A stretch of 64,000 bases of DNA from an uncultured Thiohalocapsa sp. Its GTDB lineage: Bacteria; Pseudomonadota; Gammaproteobacteria; Chromatiales; Chromatiaceae. The translations under genes were made by a program, and so were the position numbers. Positions within the stretch are counted from its first letter, which is position 1. Each line of letters opens with the position of its first letter. Location of the stretch: assembly GCF_913063425.1 (NCBI RefSeq), contig NZ_CAJXYK010000025.1, positions 1 through 64,000 of the forward strand, written 5' to 3'. A model generated the notes under the pieces. It was not told the DNA's origin. It saw nothing but the letters and a program-made list of their open reading frames with translations, and did no database searches. Of the stretch, positions 29,291-38,963 are shown piece after piece.

Positions 29291-31092
29291 GGGCCAAGCT
29301 CAGGCAGCACGAAGCCGAGCCGCGCGAGCCCTTTGCGGAAGGCGGCGAGCTTCTTTTCCGGCACGCAGAGCAGGCGCTCGCCGGCGCGGCTGCAATGGGC
29401 GGCCGTGGCGGGGTCGTCGGCCAGGAGTCCGGCCAGAGCGGCATCGCGGCACTGGATCAGCCGCGCCGGGCCGAGGTCGGTCAGGGCCGTCGCGCGCTGG
29501 TCGATGCCGTCGAGCAGCTCGCCGAGCTCCGGCGGCGCGGTGCCGTCCAGCGCGGTTTCCAGAAACGCGCGGTTGCGGGCGCGCTCGTCGGCGTCGCTGC
29601 CGCGGGCGAGCAGGGCCTCGGCGTCGAGCTGCCAGCGCGCGGCCGTGACCTGGGTCGCGATCTGCTCCAGCTGGAGCTGCTCGGCGGGCTCGGCCGGGCG
29701 CAGCAGGTCGAGGCTCAGGTCCGGCCCGACCCGGAACAGCGGCGCACGCGCCACCGGCGCTGGCGCATACTCGTCGGCCAGGCCCACGCAATAGGCGCCG
29801 AGCGGGTTCAGGCGCAGATAGCGCAGGCCGTCGTAGCGGCTCAAAAATGCAAGATCGTCGGCGCCCCAGCGGTCGTGGTAGTCCGGGCGGGCGCCATGGG
29901 GCAGCGTGTAGGCGACATCGACGAGGCCGAGCGTGGCCAGGTATTCAAAGAGGTAGGCCAGCGTATAGCGCGCCTCCAGGATCTCGAAGTCGTCGCCGCC
30001 GTCATAGCCCAGGCTGCCGTAGTTGGCATCGAACAGATAGAGCTTCCACAGATTGCCGGCGACCTCGAAGCGAAAGCCCTCCAGCTTCATCTGCCGGAAC
30101 AGGTCGTCCACCGACAACCACTTGCCCACCGGGCAGCAGGCGTGCAGCGCGTCCTCGATCACCAGCCGCCGGTCCACCGGCGCCGACAGCCGCACGCCCT
30201 TGGCGGTCTGCCCCTTGATCAGGTCCACGCGCCGCAGCTCGTCCGGCGCGCCCTTCTTCTGCCAGCGGGCGTACAGATCCGCGACAACCTCGTGCACGGG
30301 CTGGGCCAGGGCCTTCTTGCCTTTGGGCGTGAGCGCCAGCTTGCTGCCGTCGATCTTCGCAAGCCCGCCGGTCTGCAGCAGCAGCGGCCAGGCATGGGCG
30401 CGGATGGGAAACACCGGCCCGCCGGCCCAGCGCGGGGTGTCGTCGTCGCCGTCGTCGGCATACCAATCGCCGCCATGCAGCACCTCGGCGATCCGACGCG
30501 CGCCGGCGGCGCTGACGACGCCGGTCTTGGCGCCCACCGCGACACGGCCCTGGGCGACCAGGCGCAGCACCGCCGGCAGGTCCTGGCGCACCATCGGCTC
30601 GGTGTCGCGGCGCTTGAGGGGCTCGGGCTCGTCGTCGTCTTCGTCCACGGCGATCGCGGCCGGCAGTTGCTCGTCCTCCAGCAGCGGGATGTCCATCGGC
30701 GGCGGTACCGGCAGCAGCGGCGCGAGTCGCTCGGCGAGGTCGTCCGGAACCCGGTTGTCGTAAAGCAGGACCTCCAGCGCGCTCGGCGGCTCCGGCTGCC
30801 GCGGAAAGCGATAGGGGTCGCGGGTGAAGAAGCCCGGCAGCGCACCGTATTTGGCCTCGAACGCGACCGGGCGGAAGCGCCCGTCCCAGTGGTGCACCGC
30901 TTCGGCGACGGCGTTGCGCTCCGGCTCCGAGAGCCCGGCGACGATGTGGGCCAGGGCATCAGACAGCAGGCAGCCGCTGATCGCGGCCACCAGCTCGGCC
31001 TTGCGCTGTGGGCGTCTGCCCACCGGCAGCTGGGCGAGGCGCGTCCTCAGGGCATCGGCCGTCAGGGCTTCGAGGGTATCTTTGAGCGTCAT
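29287..31092 (-). CDS. Uncharacterised helicase-associated partner protein
   Basis: 601 aa from ATG 31092 (MTLKDTLEALTADALRTRLAQLPVGRRPQRKAELVAAI, SAP-like start); 4-bp overlap with SNF2 gene. Confidence 0.75.
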   Translation of the reverse strand: MTLKDTLEALTADALRTRLAQLPVGRRPQRKAELVAAISGCLLSDALAHIVAGLSEPERNAVAEAVHHWDGRFRPVAFEAKYGALPGFFTRDPYRFPRQPEPPSALEVLLYDNRVPDDLAERLAPLLPVPPPMDIPLLEDEQLPAAIAVDEDDDEPEPLKRRDTEPMVRQDLPAVLRLVAQGRVAVGAKTGVVSAAGARRIAEVLHGGDWYADDGDDDTPRWAGGPVFPIRAHAWPLLLQTGGLAKIDGSKLALTPKGKKALAQPVHEVVADLYARWQKKGAPDELRRVDLIKGQTAKGVRLSAPVDRRLVIEDALHACCPVGKWLSVDDLFRQMKLEGFRFEVAGNLWKLYLFDANYGSLGYDGGDDFEILEARYTLAYLFEYLATLGLVDVAYTLPHGARPDYHDRWGADDLAFLSRYDGLRYLRLNPLGAYCVGLADEYAPAPVARAPLFRVGPDLSLDLLRPAEPAEQLQLEQIATQVTAARWQLDAEALLARGSDADERARNRAFLETALDGTAPPELGELLDGIDQRATALTDLGPARLIQCRDAALAGLLADDPATAAHCSRAGERLLCVPEKKLAAFRKGLARLGFVLPELGP

Positions 31093-31122
31093 GGCCGGGG
31101 GGATGTCGAACCTCTGCTTCAC

Positions 31123-31257
31123 TGGTTCCCAAGCTCTGCTGCACTGATTCCCCTGGTTCCCAAGCTCTGCTTCGCTGGTTCGCTGGTTCCCAAGCTCTGC
31201 TTGGGAACCCGGCCCGGAAGCTCTGCTTCCCAACATGCGAAGCGGAGCATTGAAACA
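31123..31257. repeat. Cluster of GGTTCCCAAGCTCTGCT repeats
   Basis: Copies at 31124, 31155, 31185 (last forms palindrome ggttcccaagctctgcttgggaacc) and a degenerate fourth. Confidence 0.85.
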
Positions 31258-31327
31258 CATGCACCGCCGGGATCGACCGGAAAGCTGCTCAGCGTGCGCC
31301 GGGGGCATCGAGCCCCCGGCGCACGCA

Positions 31328-31350
31328 GCCGGCTGGAAGCCGGCGCTCCC
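31328..31350. repeat. Interspersed REP-like palindromic repeat, copy 2
   Basis: gccggctggaagccggcgctccc, identical to 21661-21683. Confidence 0.8.
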
Positions 31351-31363
31351 CGGGGAGCGAGCG

Positions 31364-31825
31364 TCAGCCCGAGAGACCCTTCGCCAGATTGGAATGGAAA
31401 ATGGCCTTGTGCACGTCACCCAGGCTCAACATGCCGACGACGGTTTTGCCCTCAGCGACGGGGATGCGGCGAAAGTTGTGCTTGACCATGATGGTCGCTG
31501 CGCGCAGCAGGTGCATGTCCGGGTCCACGGTGACCGGGTTCGGGGTCATCAGGTCAGACACCTTGAGGCCCAGGATTTCCTTGTAGCGGCCCATCTCCTT
31601 GTCGTAGTCCACGGAGTGCATGCCCTCGGCCATGAGGTTCTCCAGCTTCGGAAACAGGCTGTGCAGCAGATCGCGCTCGGCGATGATGCCCACCAGGGCG
31701 CCGTCGGCATCGATGACGGGCAGCCCCTGGAAGCGGTACAGCGTCATCAGCGACGCCACTTCCATGATCTTCATGTCCGGCGTCACGGTGCGCACGGAGG
31801 TGTTCATCGCGTCTCTGACTTTCAT
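31364..31825 (-). CDS. Tandem CBS domain protein
   Basis: 153 aa; MKVRDAMNTSVRTVTPDMKIMEVASLMTLYRFQGLPVIDADGALVGIIAERDLL and second CBS unit. Confidence 0.9.
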   Translation of the reverse strand: MKVRDAMNTSVRTVTPDMKIMEVASLMTLYRFQGLPVIDADGALVGIIAERDLLHSLFPKLENLMAEGMHSVDYDKEMGRYKEILGLKVSDLMTPNPVTVDPDMHLLRAATIMVKHNFRRIPVAEGKTVVGMLSLGDVHKAIFHSNLAKGLSG

Positions 31826-32194
31826 GGCAGGCCCCCTCCGGGTCGTCGGATTGTTCTGGTCGGACGCGGATTATAGCCAGGCTCTCGGACGCCGTATGCG
31901 TGGCCGCCGCCTACCGCGAGGCGTGCAGCCGCGAGGCAGGCATGGCGCGGAAGCCGGCATCCGAGGGGTGGGAGCCGTTCGCGCCCGGGGTGCGATTGGA
32001 CGGCGGCCCGTCCAGCGCGGCATGACCCGCCATTGAGACTGGGCCGGTATTCGAATCCCGCCCAAGCACGGGCCGAGGTCGGTCGGGATGCTTGCCCGGT
32101 CTCAGAGCGCCCCAGCCACGGCGAATCGCAGAGCGCAGATCCGCACGGCGGACCTTGCTTGGAGGCTCGGCACCGCGCATCCGCCACCCAGATC

Positions 32195-32225
32195 TGGTGG
32201 ATGCGCTGCGCTGATTCACCCTACA
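32195..32225. repeat. REP-like element ctggtggatgcgctgcgctgattcaccctac
   Basis: Imperfect palindrome (GGTG.ATGCGC/GCGC..AT.CACC) resembling the widespread GTAGGGTGGATAAGCGnAGCGCATCCACC intergenic repeat. Confidence 0.6.
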
Positions 32226-32324
32226 TCCCCGGCAGTCGTCGCGGCCGGGAGGCCCCTCTCCCACGACAGCTGCGTTGGAAGCTCCTCGTGCCGCTGCCAG
32301 GCTGCTCATCGCTGGCCAGGCCAA

Positions 32325-35300
32325 TCAGGGCTCCTCGCGGCGCTTGACCTGAATGCCGCGGCGCTGGCGGGCGCCGGCACGGCGGCGCGCGGACGGCGGC
32401 TGATCGTCAGGCGACTCCGCCGCTGCGCCCGAGCCGCCGGGCGCCGGCTTCTCGTGGCCGTTGAGCCCGCCCGCCGAGCGGCCGCTGTGCTGACCGCGCC
32501 CGGACGTCGCCCCGGCGGGCGGCGCTGGGTCGGCGCCCGATGATGCTGCGGCCCCGACGGCGGCGCCCGACGGCTGGGCCGTGACCTTCTTCTTCGTGGT
32601 GGCCCGCTGCTTCGGCGGCGCTTTCTTCTTTGCCGTGGCCGCTGCACTGACCGCAGGCTTCTTGCGAGCCGAAGCCTTCTTCTTCGTGGTCTTCTTCGCC
32701 GCCGGCGTCTTGGTGGCCTGGCGCTGCGCCGGCGCCGCCCGGGAGCCGGCGTCGGCGGCGTCTTCGCGGCCGGCAGACCCGGCTTGCGAGCCGCGCACCG
32801 CTGCGCCGGCCGGCTGGCGCACCGGGGCCGCCGTTTTGCCACCCGCCGCCGCGGTGGAGGCCGCACGCGCCGCCTGCCCGGCCTGCCTGCCAAGGCCCCC
32901 GCCGCCTGGCGCGAAGCCCGCACCGGACGCCGAGCTGCCACCGGACGGCGGCCCCGAGCCGGGTCCGGGACCGGAGCCAGGGCCGGCTGGGCCCGAGCCG
33001 GGTCCCCGCCCGGGCAGGTCACCAGCCGAGCCCAGCGGCAGCAGACGCCAGAGCGCCGACACCAGCCCTTGCACGGCACCGACGAGCCAGATGACGACCT
33101 CGGCCAGCAGGCCCCAGAGCCGCAGCCACAGGGGAGCGCGCGCGGGTGCGGAGCGCTTGCCGTCGCCGGGCACCTCCTCGACCTCGGCGTAGCGCCCGGA
33201 CAGCGCGATCTCGCCGCTCTCGGTCTCGTGCAGGTAGAAGTGCCTGCGCAGGCTGATGCAGCCGAGCGGGATCACGATCACGGCCATCAGCGTCGCCACG
33301 CCGGCGCCGAAGAACAGGCTCACCGCCATGCCCTGGAAGATCGGGTCCTGGATGATGGCCCAGGCGCCCGCCATCAGGGTAAGGGACGTGATCAGGATCG
33401 GCCGCATGCGGATCTCGGCGCCGGACACCGCCGCCTCGCGCACGCTCTTGCCCTTGGCCACCTCCAGCTTCACGAACTCCACGATGAGGATGGACTGGCG
33501 CACAATGATGCCGCCGAGCGCGATGAGCCCGATCATGGAGGTGGCCGTGAATTCGGCCCCCATGAGCAGGTGCCCCGGGACGATGCCGATGAGGGTCAGC
33601 GGGATGGGCGACATGATGAGCCCGGCAAGGGCAAAGTCACGGAACTCCCAGACAATGAGCCCGTAGATCAGCAGCAGCGCGGCGATGAACGCGAGCCCCA
33701 TATCGCGGAAGGTCTCGTAGGTGACCGTCCACTCGCCGCTCCACTCGAAGCCCGACACCGAATCATCCGCGGGCGGACCGATGAGCCCCATGGGCATGCC
33801 GGTCATGGTCACGCCGTCCGGTGTGGTGTAGTCCGCGAGCCGGTCCTCCACCTCCAGCATGCCGTAGATGGGCGCCCCGAGGCGGCCCTCCATCTCGCCC
33901 ACGACGTATTCCATCGGCCGCAGATCCTTGTGGTAGATGATCGGGTCTTCGGTGCGCCTGACGAACTGCCCGAGCTCCGAGAGCGGGACCATCTCCCCAC
34001 TCGGCGAGCGCAGCGGCAGGCTCGCCAGCGTCGTCAGGTGCGCCCGGTTCGACAGCGGCACCTGAAGCACGATGTAGGTGGGCTCCTGCACCGTGCCGCG
34101 CTTGACGTCGCCGACCTTGAAGCCGCCCATGGCCATGGCCAGGGCCTGGTTGATGGCATCGACGGAAATGCCGCGGCGCACGGCCTTCTCGGTGTCAACG
34201 TCGAAGCGCCAGTAGTCGTAGGGCTCGGCCATGTAGTTGTCGACATCGACGATGCCGTGCGCGTCCTCGAACATCTCGGTCATGTCGCGCGCCACCTGCC
34301 GGCGGACCTCTTCGCTCGGGCCATAGACCTCGGCCACCACGGTCTGCAGCACCGGCGGCCCGGGCGGCATCTCCACCACGGCGATGCGTGCGCCCAGATT
34401 GTGGGCCAGCGGCGTCAGCAGCTCCCGGGCTTCGACGGCGATCGCGTGGCTGCCCCGCTCGCGCGCCTGCTTGTCCTTCAGCATCACCAGCAGGTCCCCC
34501 TCCCAGGGGTTCTCGCGCAGGTAGTAGTGGCGGACCATGCCGTTGAAGTTGAAGGGCTGGGCGGTGCCGGCGTAGGTCTGTATCGCCTCGACCTCGGGGA
34601 TCTCCCGCGCCTTCTCGGCGAGCTGGCGGACGACATTGGCGGTCTCCGGCAGTGCAGTGCCCTCCGGCATGTTGACGACGACGCTGAACTCCGGCTTGTT
34701 GTCGAAGGGCAGCATCTTCACCGGCACCGTCTGGGTGTAGAACAGCAGGCAGACACCGGCGGTGGCGGCGATGACCAGCACCAGGAAGGACAGGCCGAGC
34801 GTGCGGCTCTCGATCAGCGGCGTCACCAGGGGCCGGTAGAAGCGGCCGATGATGCGGCGGGTGACCTCCTCGCGCCGCTCGGCCTTCGCGAGCGCCGCCG
34901 GGCGCGGGCGCACGCGCAGCGCGAACCAGGGCGTGAAGACGAAGGCCGCGATGAGCGAGAAGAACATGGCCGAGGAGCCGAGCACCGGGATCGGGCGCAT
35001 GTAGGGCCCCATCAGGCCGCTCACCCAGCCCATGGGCAGCAGCGCGGCGATGATGGTGAAGGTGGCGAGAATGGTGGGGTTGCCCACCTCGTCCACCGCC
35101 GCCACGGCCTCGGCGATGGAGGTCTTACCCACCTCCAGCCAGTGCCGGAAGATGTTCTCCACCACCACGGTGGCGTCGTCCACCAGAATGCCGATGGCGA
35201 AGATCAGCGCGAACAGGCTCACCCGGTCGATGGTGTAGTCCACCACCATCGCCCACCAGATGGTGAGCAGAATCACCACCGGAATGACGGTGATGACCAC

Positions 35301-36494
35301 GAAGGCCGCCCGTGCGCCGAGTCCCACCAGGCACAGGATCGAGACGATCACCGCCGCCTCGAACATGGCCTTCAGCAGCTCATTGACCTTGTCGTTGGCG
35401 GTCTTGCCGTAATTGCGGGTGATTTCGACATGGACATTGGTGGGAATCAGTGTGCCCTTGAGCTTCTCGAGCTTATCGAGCACCGCCCGCGCCACGATCA
35501 CGCCGTTGGTCTTCTCCTTCTTGGCGATGGCCAGCGTCACTGCCTGCGCGCCGTCGGCCACCAGATCGCCCGCGTAGGCCGGCCCGGTGAAGTGGGTGAC
35601 CACCTCCTTGGCGTCCTCGGGCATGTGCTCCACCACGGCGACGTCGCGCACATAGACCGGGTAGCCGCCCTGGGTGCCCACCACCAGCTTTGAGACATCC
35701 TCCGCCGTGCGCAGGAAGGCGCCCGAGTAGACGTTGAAGGCGGCACCCTGGGACTCGCTGCGCCCGGTGGCCCGCTCCGCATTGGCGCTCTGAATGGTGC
35801 CGGCGATGCGGTCCAGCGTGACGCCATAGCCGGCGAGGCGCTCCATCAGCACCTCCACCCGGATCTGCTCCTCGCGGCCACCCACCACGAAGCCCTTGCC
35901 CGTGTCCTTCACCGAGCCCAGCTCCTGCAGCACATCGAGCGCCAGGGTGCGCAGCTGCGCATCGCCCACGTCGTCCGACCACAGCGTCGCCGTCACCACC
36001 GGCACGTCGTCGACGCTCACCGGCTTCACCAGCGGCATCTGCACGTCCGGCGGCATCTTGTCGAGATTCGACTGGAGCTTGTCGTGCACCTTGACGATGG
36101 ACGGGCCCATCTCCTCGCCCACGTAGAATCGCACCGTGACGATGGCCGCCCCACGCTGGGTGGCGGAGTAGACATGCCGCACCCCGGGGATCTCCTTCAT
36201 GATCCGTTCCAGGGGCTCCGTCACCATGCTCTCCACCTGCTTGGCGGAGGCGCCCGGGTACTGCACGAAGATGTCGATCATCGGCACGGAGATCTGCGGA
36301 TCTTCCTGCCGGGGCGTGAACAGCAGGCCGATCAGGCCGATGCACAGACATGCGATCAGCAGCATCGGCGTGACAGGCGTGTTGATGAAGGCCCGCGCGA
36401 TGCGGCCGGCGAGTCCGAGCGCCTGCTGCTGTCCGCCGTCCCTGGCCGACCCTCGATCCTCCTGCGGCGGCGGTCTGCTGCTGTCGTCGGCCAT
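32325..36494 (-). CDS. RND family efflux permease with ~300 aa low-complexity, Lys/Ala-rich C-terminal tail
   Basis: 1389 aa; RND core ([12 protein letters not shown]..., [37 protein letters not shown]); tail ..[42 protein letters not shown].. . Confidence 0.88.
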   Translation of the reverse strand: [1389 protein letters not shown]

Positions 36495-36736
36495 AAGCGT
36501 TTACTCAGTGGCGAAATTATCTGGTTTTGTCTGCAGGCAACGCTGACCTCTACTGCTGGTGCGCTGAGCCATCCCCCAAATCTAAAACAGAAATGGACGC
36601 CGTTCCAAAGGGGCGTGCGATATGCGCCTCAGAACCGACAAACGACTATGGATCAGTACGTTAGCGTTTGCTAAAATACCGGGATTGTTTGGTCAGGAGT
36701 CTGGGCATCGGCCCGGCCTCGGGAGCAATCTCTGAC

Positions 36737-36958
36737 ATGTACTTCGACAATCTCACCATCGCCGGCATGCTGGTCGCCGGCGCCTATGCGCTGCTGCCCG
36801 TGCTGTTCGGCCGCGAGCTCTGGCGGGTGCGCGAGGATGACGCCGAAGCCGCCCCGCTGCCCCCTGCCGCCCCAACGTACAACCCGACTGCCACCCCGGC
36901 GGTCGCCGAGCAGGCGCGCCGGGCCAACGAGCTGGCGCGGGCGACACCCTGCGCTTGA
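36737..36958 (+). CDS. Small single-TM hypothetical protein
   Basis: 73 aa MYFDNLTIAGMLVAGAYALLPVLFGRELWRVRED...; N-terminal hydrophobic segment. Confidence 0.45.
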   Translation: MYFDNLTIAGMLVAGAYALLPVLFGRELWRVREDDAEAAPLPPAAPTYNPTATPAVAEQARRANELARATPCA

Positions 36959-37369
36959 GGCCGGCCGACCCACGGCCGGTGCCGGGGCTCCTCTCCCGCG
37001 CCTGATCCGGCCGCCTGATCCCGATCCCCGGTCGCAACGGTCGGTTGCACCGGTCCGTTGCAACCGTCTGGTGCAGCCCGCTGGCGCAGCCGGCTCGCGC
37101 TTCTGTCCGGGGCGCCTGCCTGCATCACACCTGACCCGGGCCGACCAGGGCAGCTCGCCCAAGCGCCGCATCCGAGCGCCGGTTGCCGCGGCGCCCGCTC
37201 CCCCGAGCGCGCAAGCAGCAGCGGAGGCGACGCGCCGCAACGCCAACCTTTTCCCAACCTCCACCGGCTAGTCTCCCCCCGGCTCGCGCCACGCGGACGC
37301 CGCACATGCGACCGCGCGCCGCATCCGCACAGACAAGACAAGGCCCCACCCGGCCGAAGGAGTGTTCCG

Positions 37370-38890
37370 ATGATCTACGCAACCCCCAACAGCGACGGTG
37401 CCGTCGTCCACTTCAAGCCCCGTTACGACAACTTCATCGGCGGCGAGTGGGTGCCGCCGGTGGCGGGCAGCTACTTCGACAACGTCTCGCCGGTGAACGG
37501 CAAACCGTTCTGCGAGATTCCCCGCTCCGGTGCGGCCGACATCGACCTGGCGCTGGACGCGGCGCATGCCGCCAAGGACGCCTGGGGCCGCACCTCGGTA
37601 ACCGCGCGCGCGAACATCCTGCTCAAGATCGCCGATCGCATCGAGGCCAACCTGGAGCAGCTCGCGGTGGCGGAGACCTGGGACAACGGCAAGGCCGTAC
37701 GCGAGACCCTCAACGCCGATATCCCGCTGTGCGTCGATCACTTCCGCTACTTCGCCGGCTGCATCCGCGCCCAGGAGGGCAGCATCGGCGAAATCGACGA
37801 GCACACCGTCGCCTACCACTTCCACGAGCCGCTCGGCGTCGTCGGCCAGATCATCCCCTGGAACTTCCCGCTGCTGATGGCGGCCTGGAAGCTCGCCCCG
37901 GCGCTCGCCGCCGGCAACTGCGTGGTCCTGAAGCCCGCCGAGCAGACACCGGCGTCCATCCTGGTGCTGATGGAGCTGATCGCCGACCTGCTGCCCGCCG
38001 GCGTGCTGAACGTCGTCAACGGCTACGGCGAGGAGGCCGGCAAGGCGCTCGCCACCAGCCGGCGCATCGCCAAGATCGCCTTCACCGGCTCCACCCCGGT
38101 GGGCGCGAAGATCATGCGCTACGCCGCAGACAACATCATCCCGTCCACCGTGGAGCTGGGCGGCAAGTCGCCGAATGTTTACTTCGCCGACGTGCTGGAG
38201 CAGGAGGACGACTTCGTCAGCAAGTGTGTGGAGGGCGCGGTGCTGGCCTTCTTCAACCAGGGCGAGGTCTGCACCTGCCCGTCCCGGCTCCTGGTGCAGG
38301 AGTCCATGTACGAGCGCTTCATCGACCTCGTCATCCAGCGCTCGCGCGAGATCAAGCGCGGCAACCCGCTGGACACCGACGTCATGGTGGGCGCCCAGGC
38401 CTCGCAGGAGCAGTACGACAAGATCCTGGGCTACATCCAGATCGGCCGCGACGAGGGCGCCGAGGTGCTGATCGGCGGCGAGCCCGAGCGCATGGACGCC
38501 GACCACGACCAGGGCTTCTACATCCAGCCCACGCTGCTCAAGGGCACCAATGACATGCGGGTGTTCCAGGAGGAGATCTTCGGCCCCGTGGTGTCCGTGA
38601 CCACCTTCCGGGACGAGGCCGATGCGCTGCGCATCGCCAATGATACGGACTTCGGCCTCGGCGCCGGACTCTGGACCCGCGACATGAACCTCGCCTACCG
38701 CATGGGCCGCGGCATCCAGGCCGGGCGCGTCTGGACCAACTGCTACCACCACTACCCGGCGCACGCGGCCTTCGGCGGCTACAAGAAGTCCGGCGTCGGC
38801 CGCGAGACCCACAAGATGATGCTCGACCACTATCAGCAGACCAAGAACATGCTGGTGAGCTATGACGTGAGCCCCCTCGGGTTCTTCTGA
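37370..38890 (+). CDS. NAD-dependent aldehyde dehydrogenase (ExaC/acetaldehyde dehydrogenase type)
   Basis: 506 aa; [75 protein letters not shown]. Confidence 0.93.
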   Translation: MIYATPNSDGAVVHFKPRYDNFIGGEWVPPVAGSYFDNVSPVNGKPFCEIPRSGAADIDLALDAAHAAKDAWGRTSVTARANILLKIADRIEANLEQLAVAETWDNGKAVRETLNADIPLCVDHFRYFAGCIRAQEGSIGEIDEHTVAYHFHEPLGVVGQIIPWNFPLLMAAWKLAPALAAGNCVVLKPAEQTPASILVLMELIADLLPAGVLNVVNGYGEEAGKALATSRRIAKIAFTGSTPVGAKIMRYAADNIIPSTVELGGKSPNVYFADVLEQEDDFVSKCVEGAVLAFFNQGEVCTCPSRLLVQESMYERFIDLVIQRSREIKRGNPLDTDVMVGAQASQEQYDKILGYIQIGRDEGAEVLIGGEPERMDADHDQGFYIQPTLLKGTNDMRVFQEEIFGPVVSVTTFRDEADALRIANDTDFGLGAGLWTRDMNLAYRMGRGIQAGRVWTNCYHHYPAHAAFGGYKKSGVGRETHKMMLDHYQQTKNMLVSYDVSPLGFF

Positions 38891-38963
38891 CCGGCGTGCC
38901 CCGCCCGGCACGTCTGGCGCGGCGTGCCGGGCGGCCGGCGACGGCCGATGATGCTGCCCTGAC

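Noticed and set aside
32034-32060. tRNA-like T-arm 'ggtattcgaatcccgcc'
   Set aside because: Surrounding sequence does not form acceptor, D or anticodon arms.
32784-35693. 969-aa ORF antisense to the RND permease
   Set aside because: Composition typical of GC-rich antisense frames; RND motifs lie on the minus strand.
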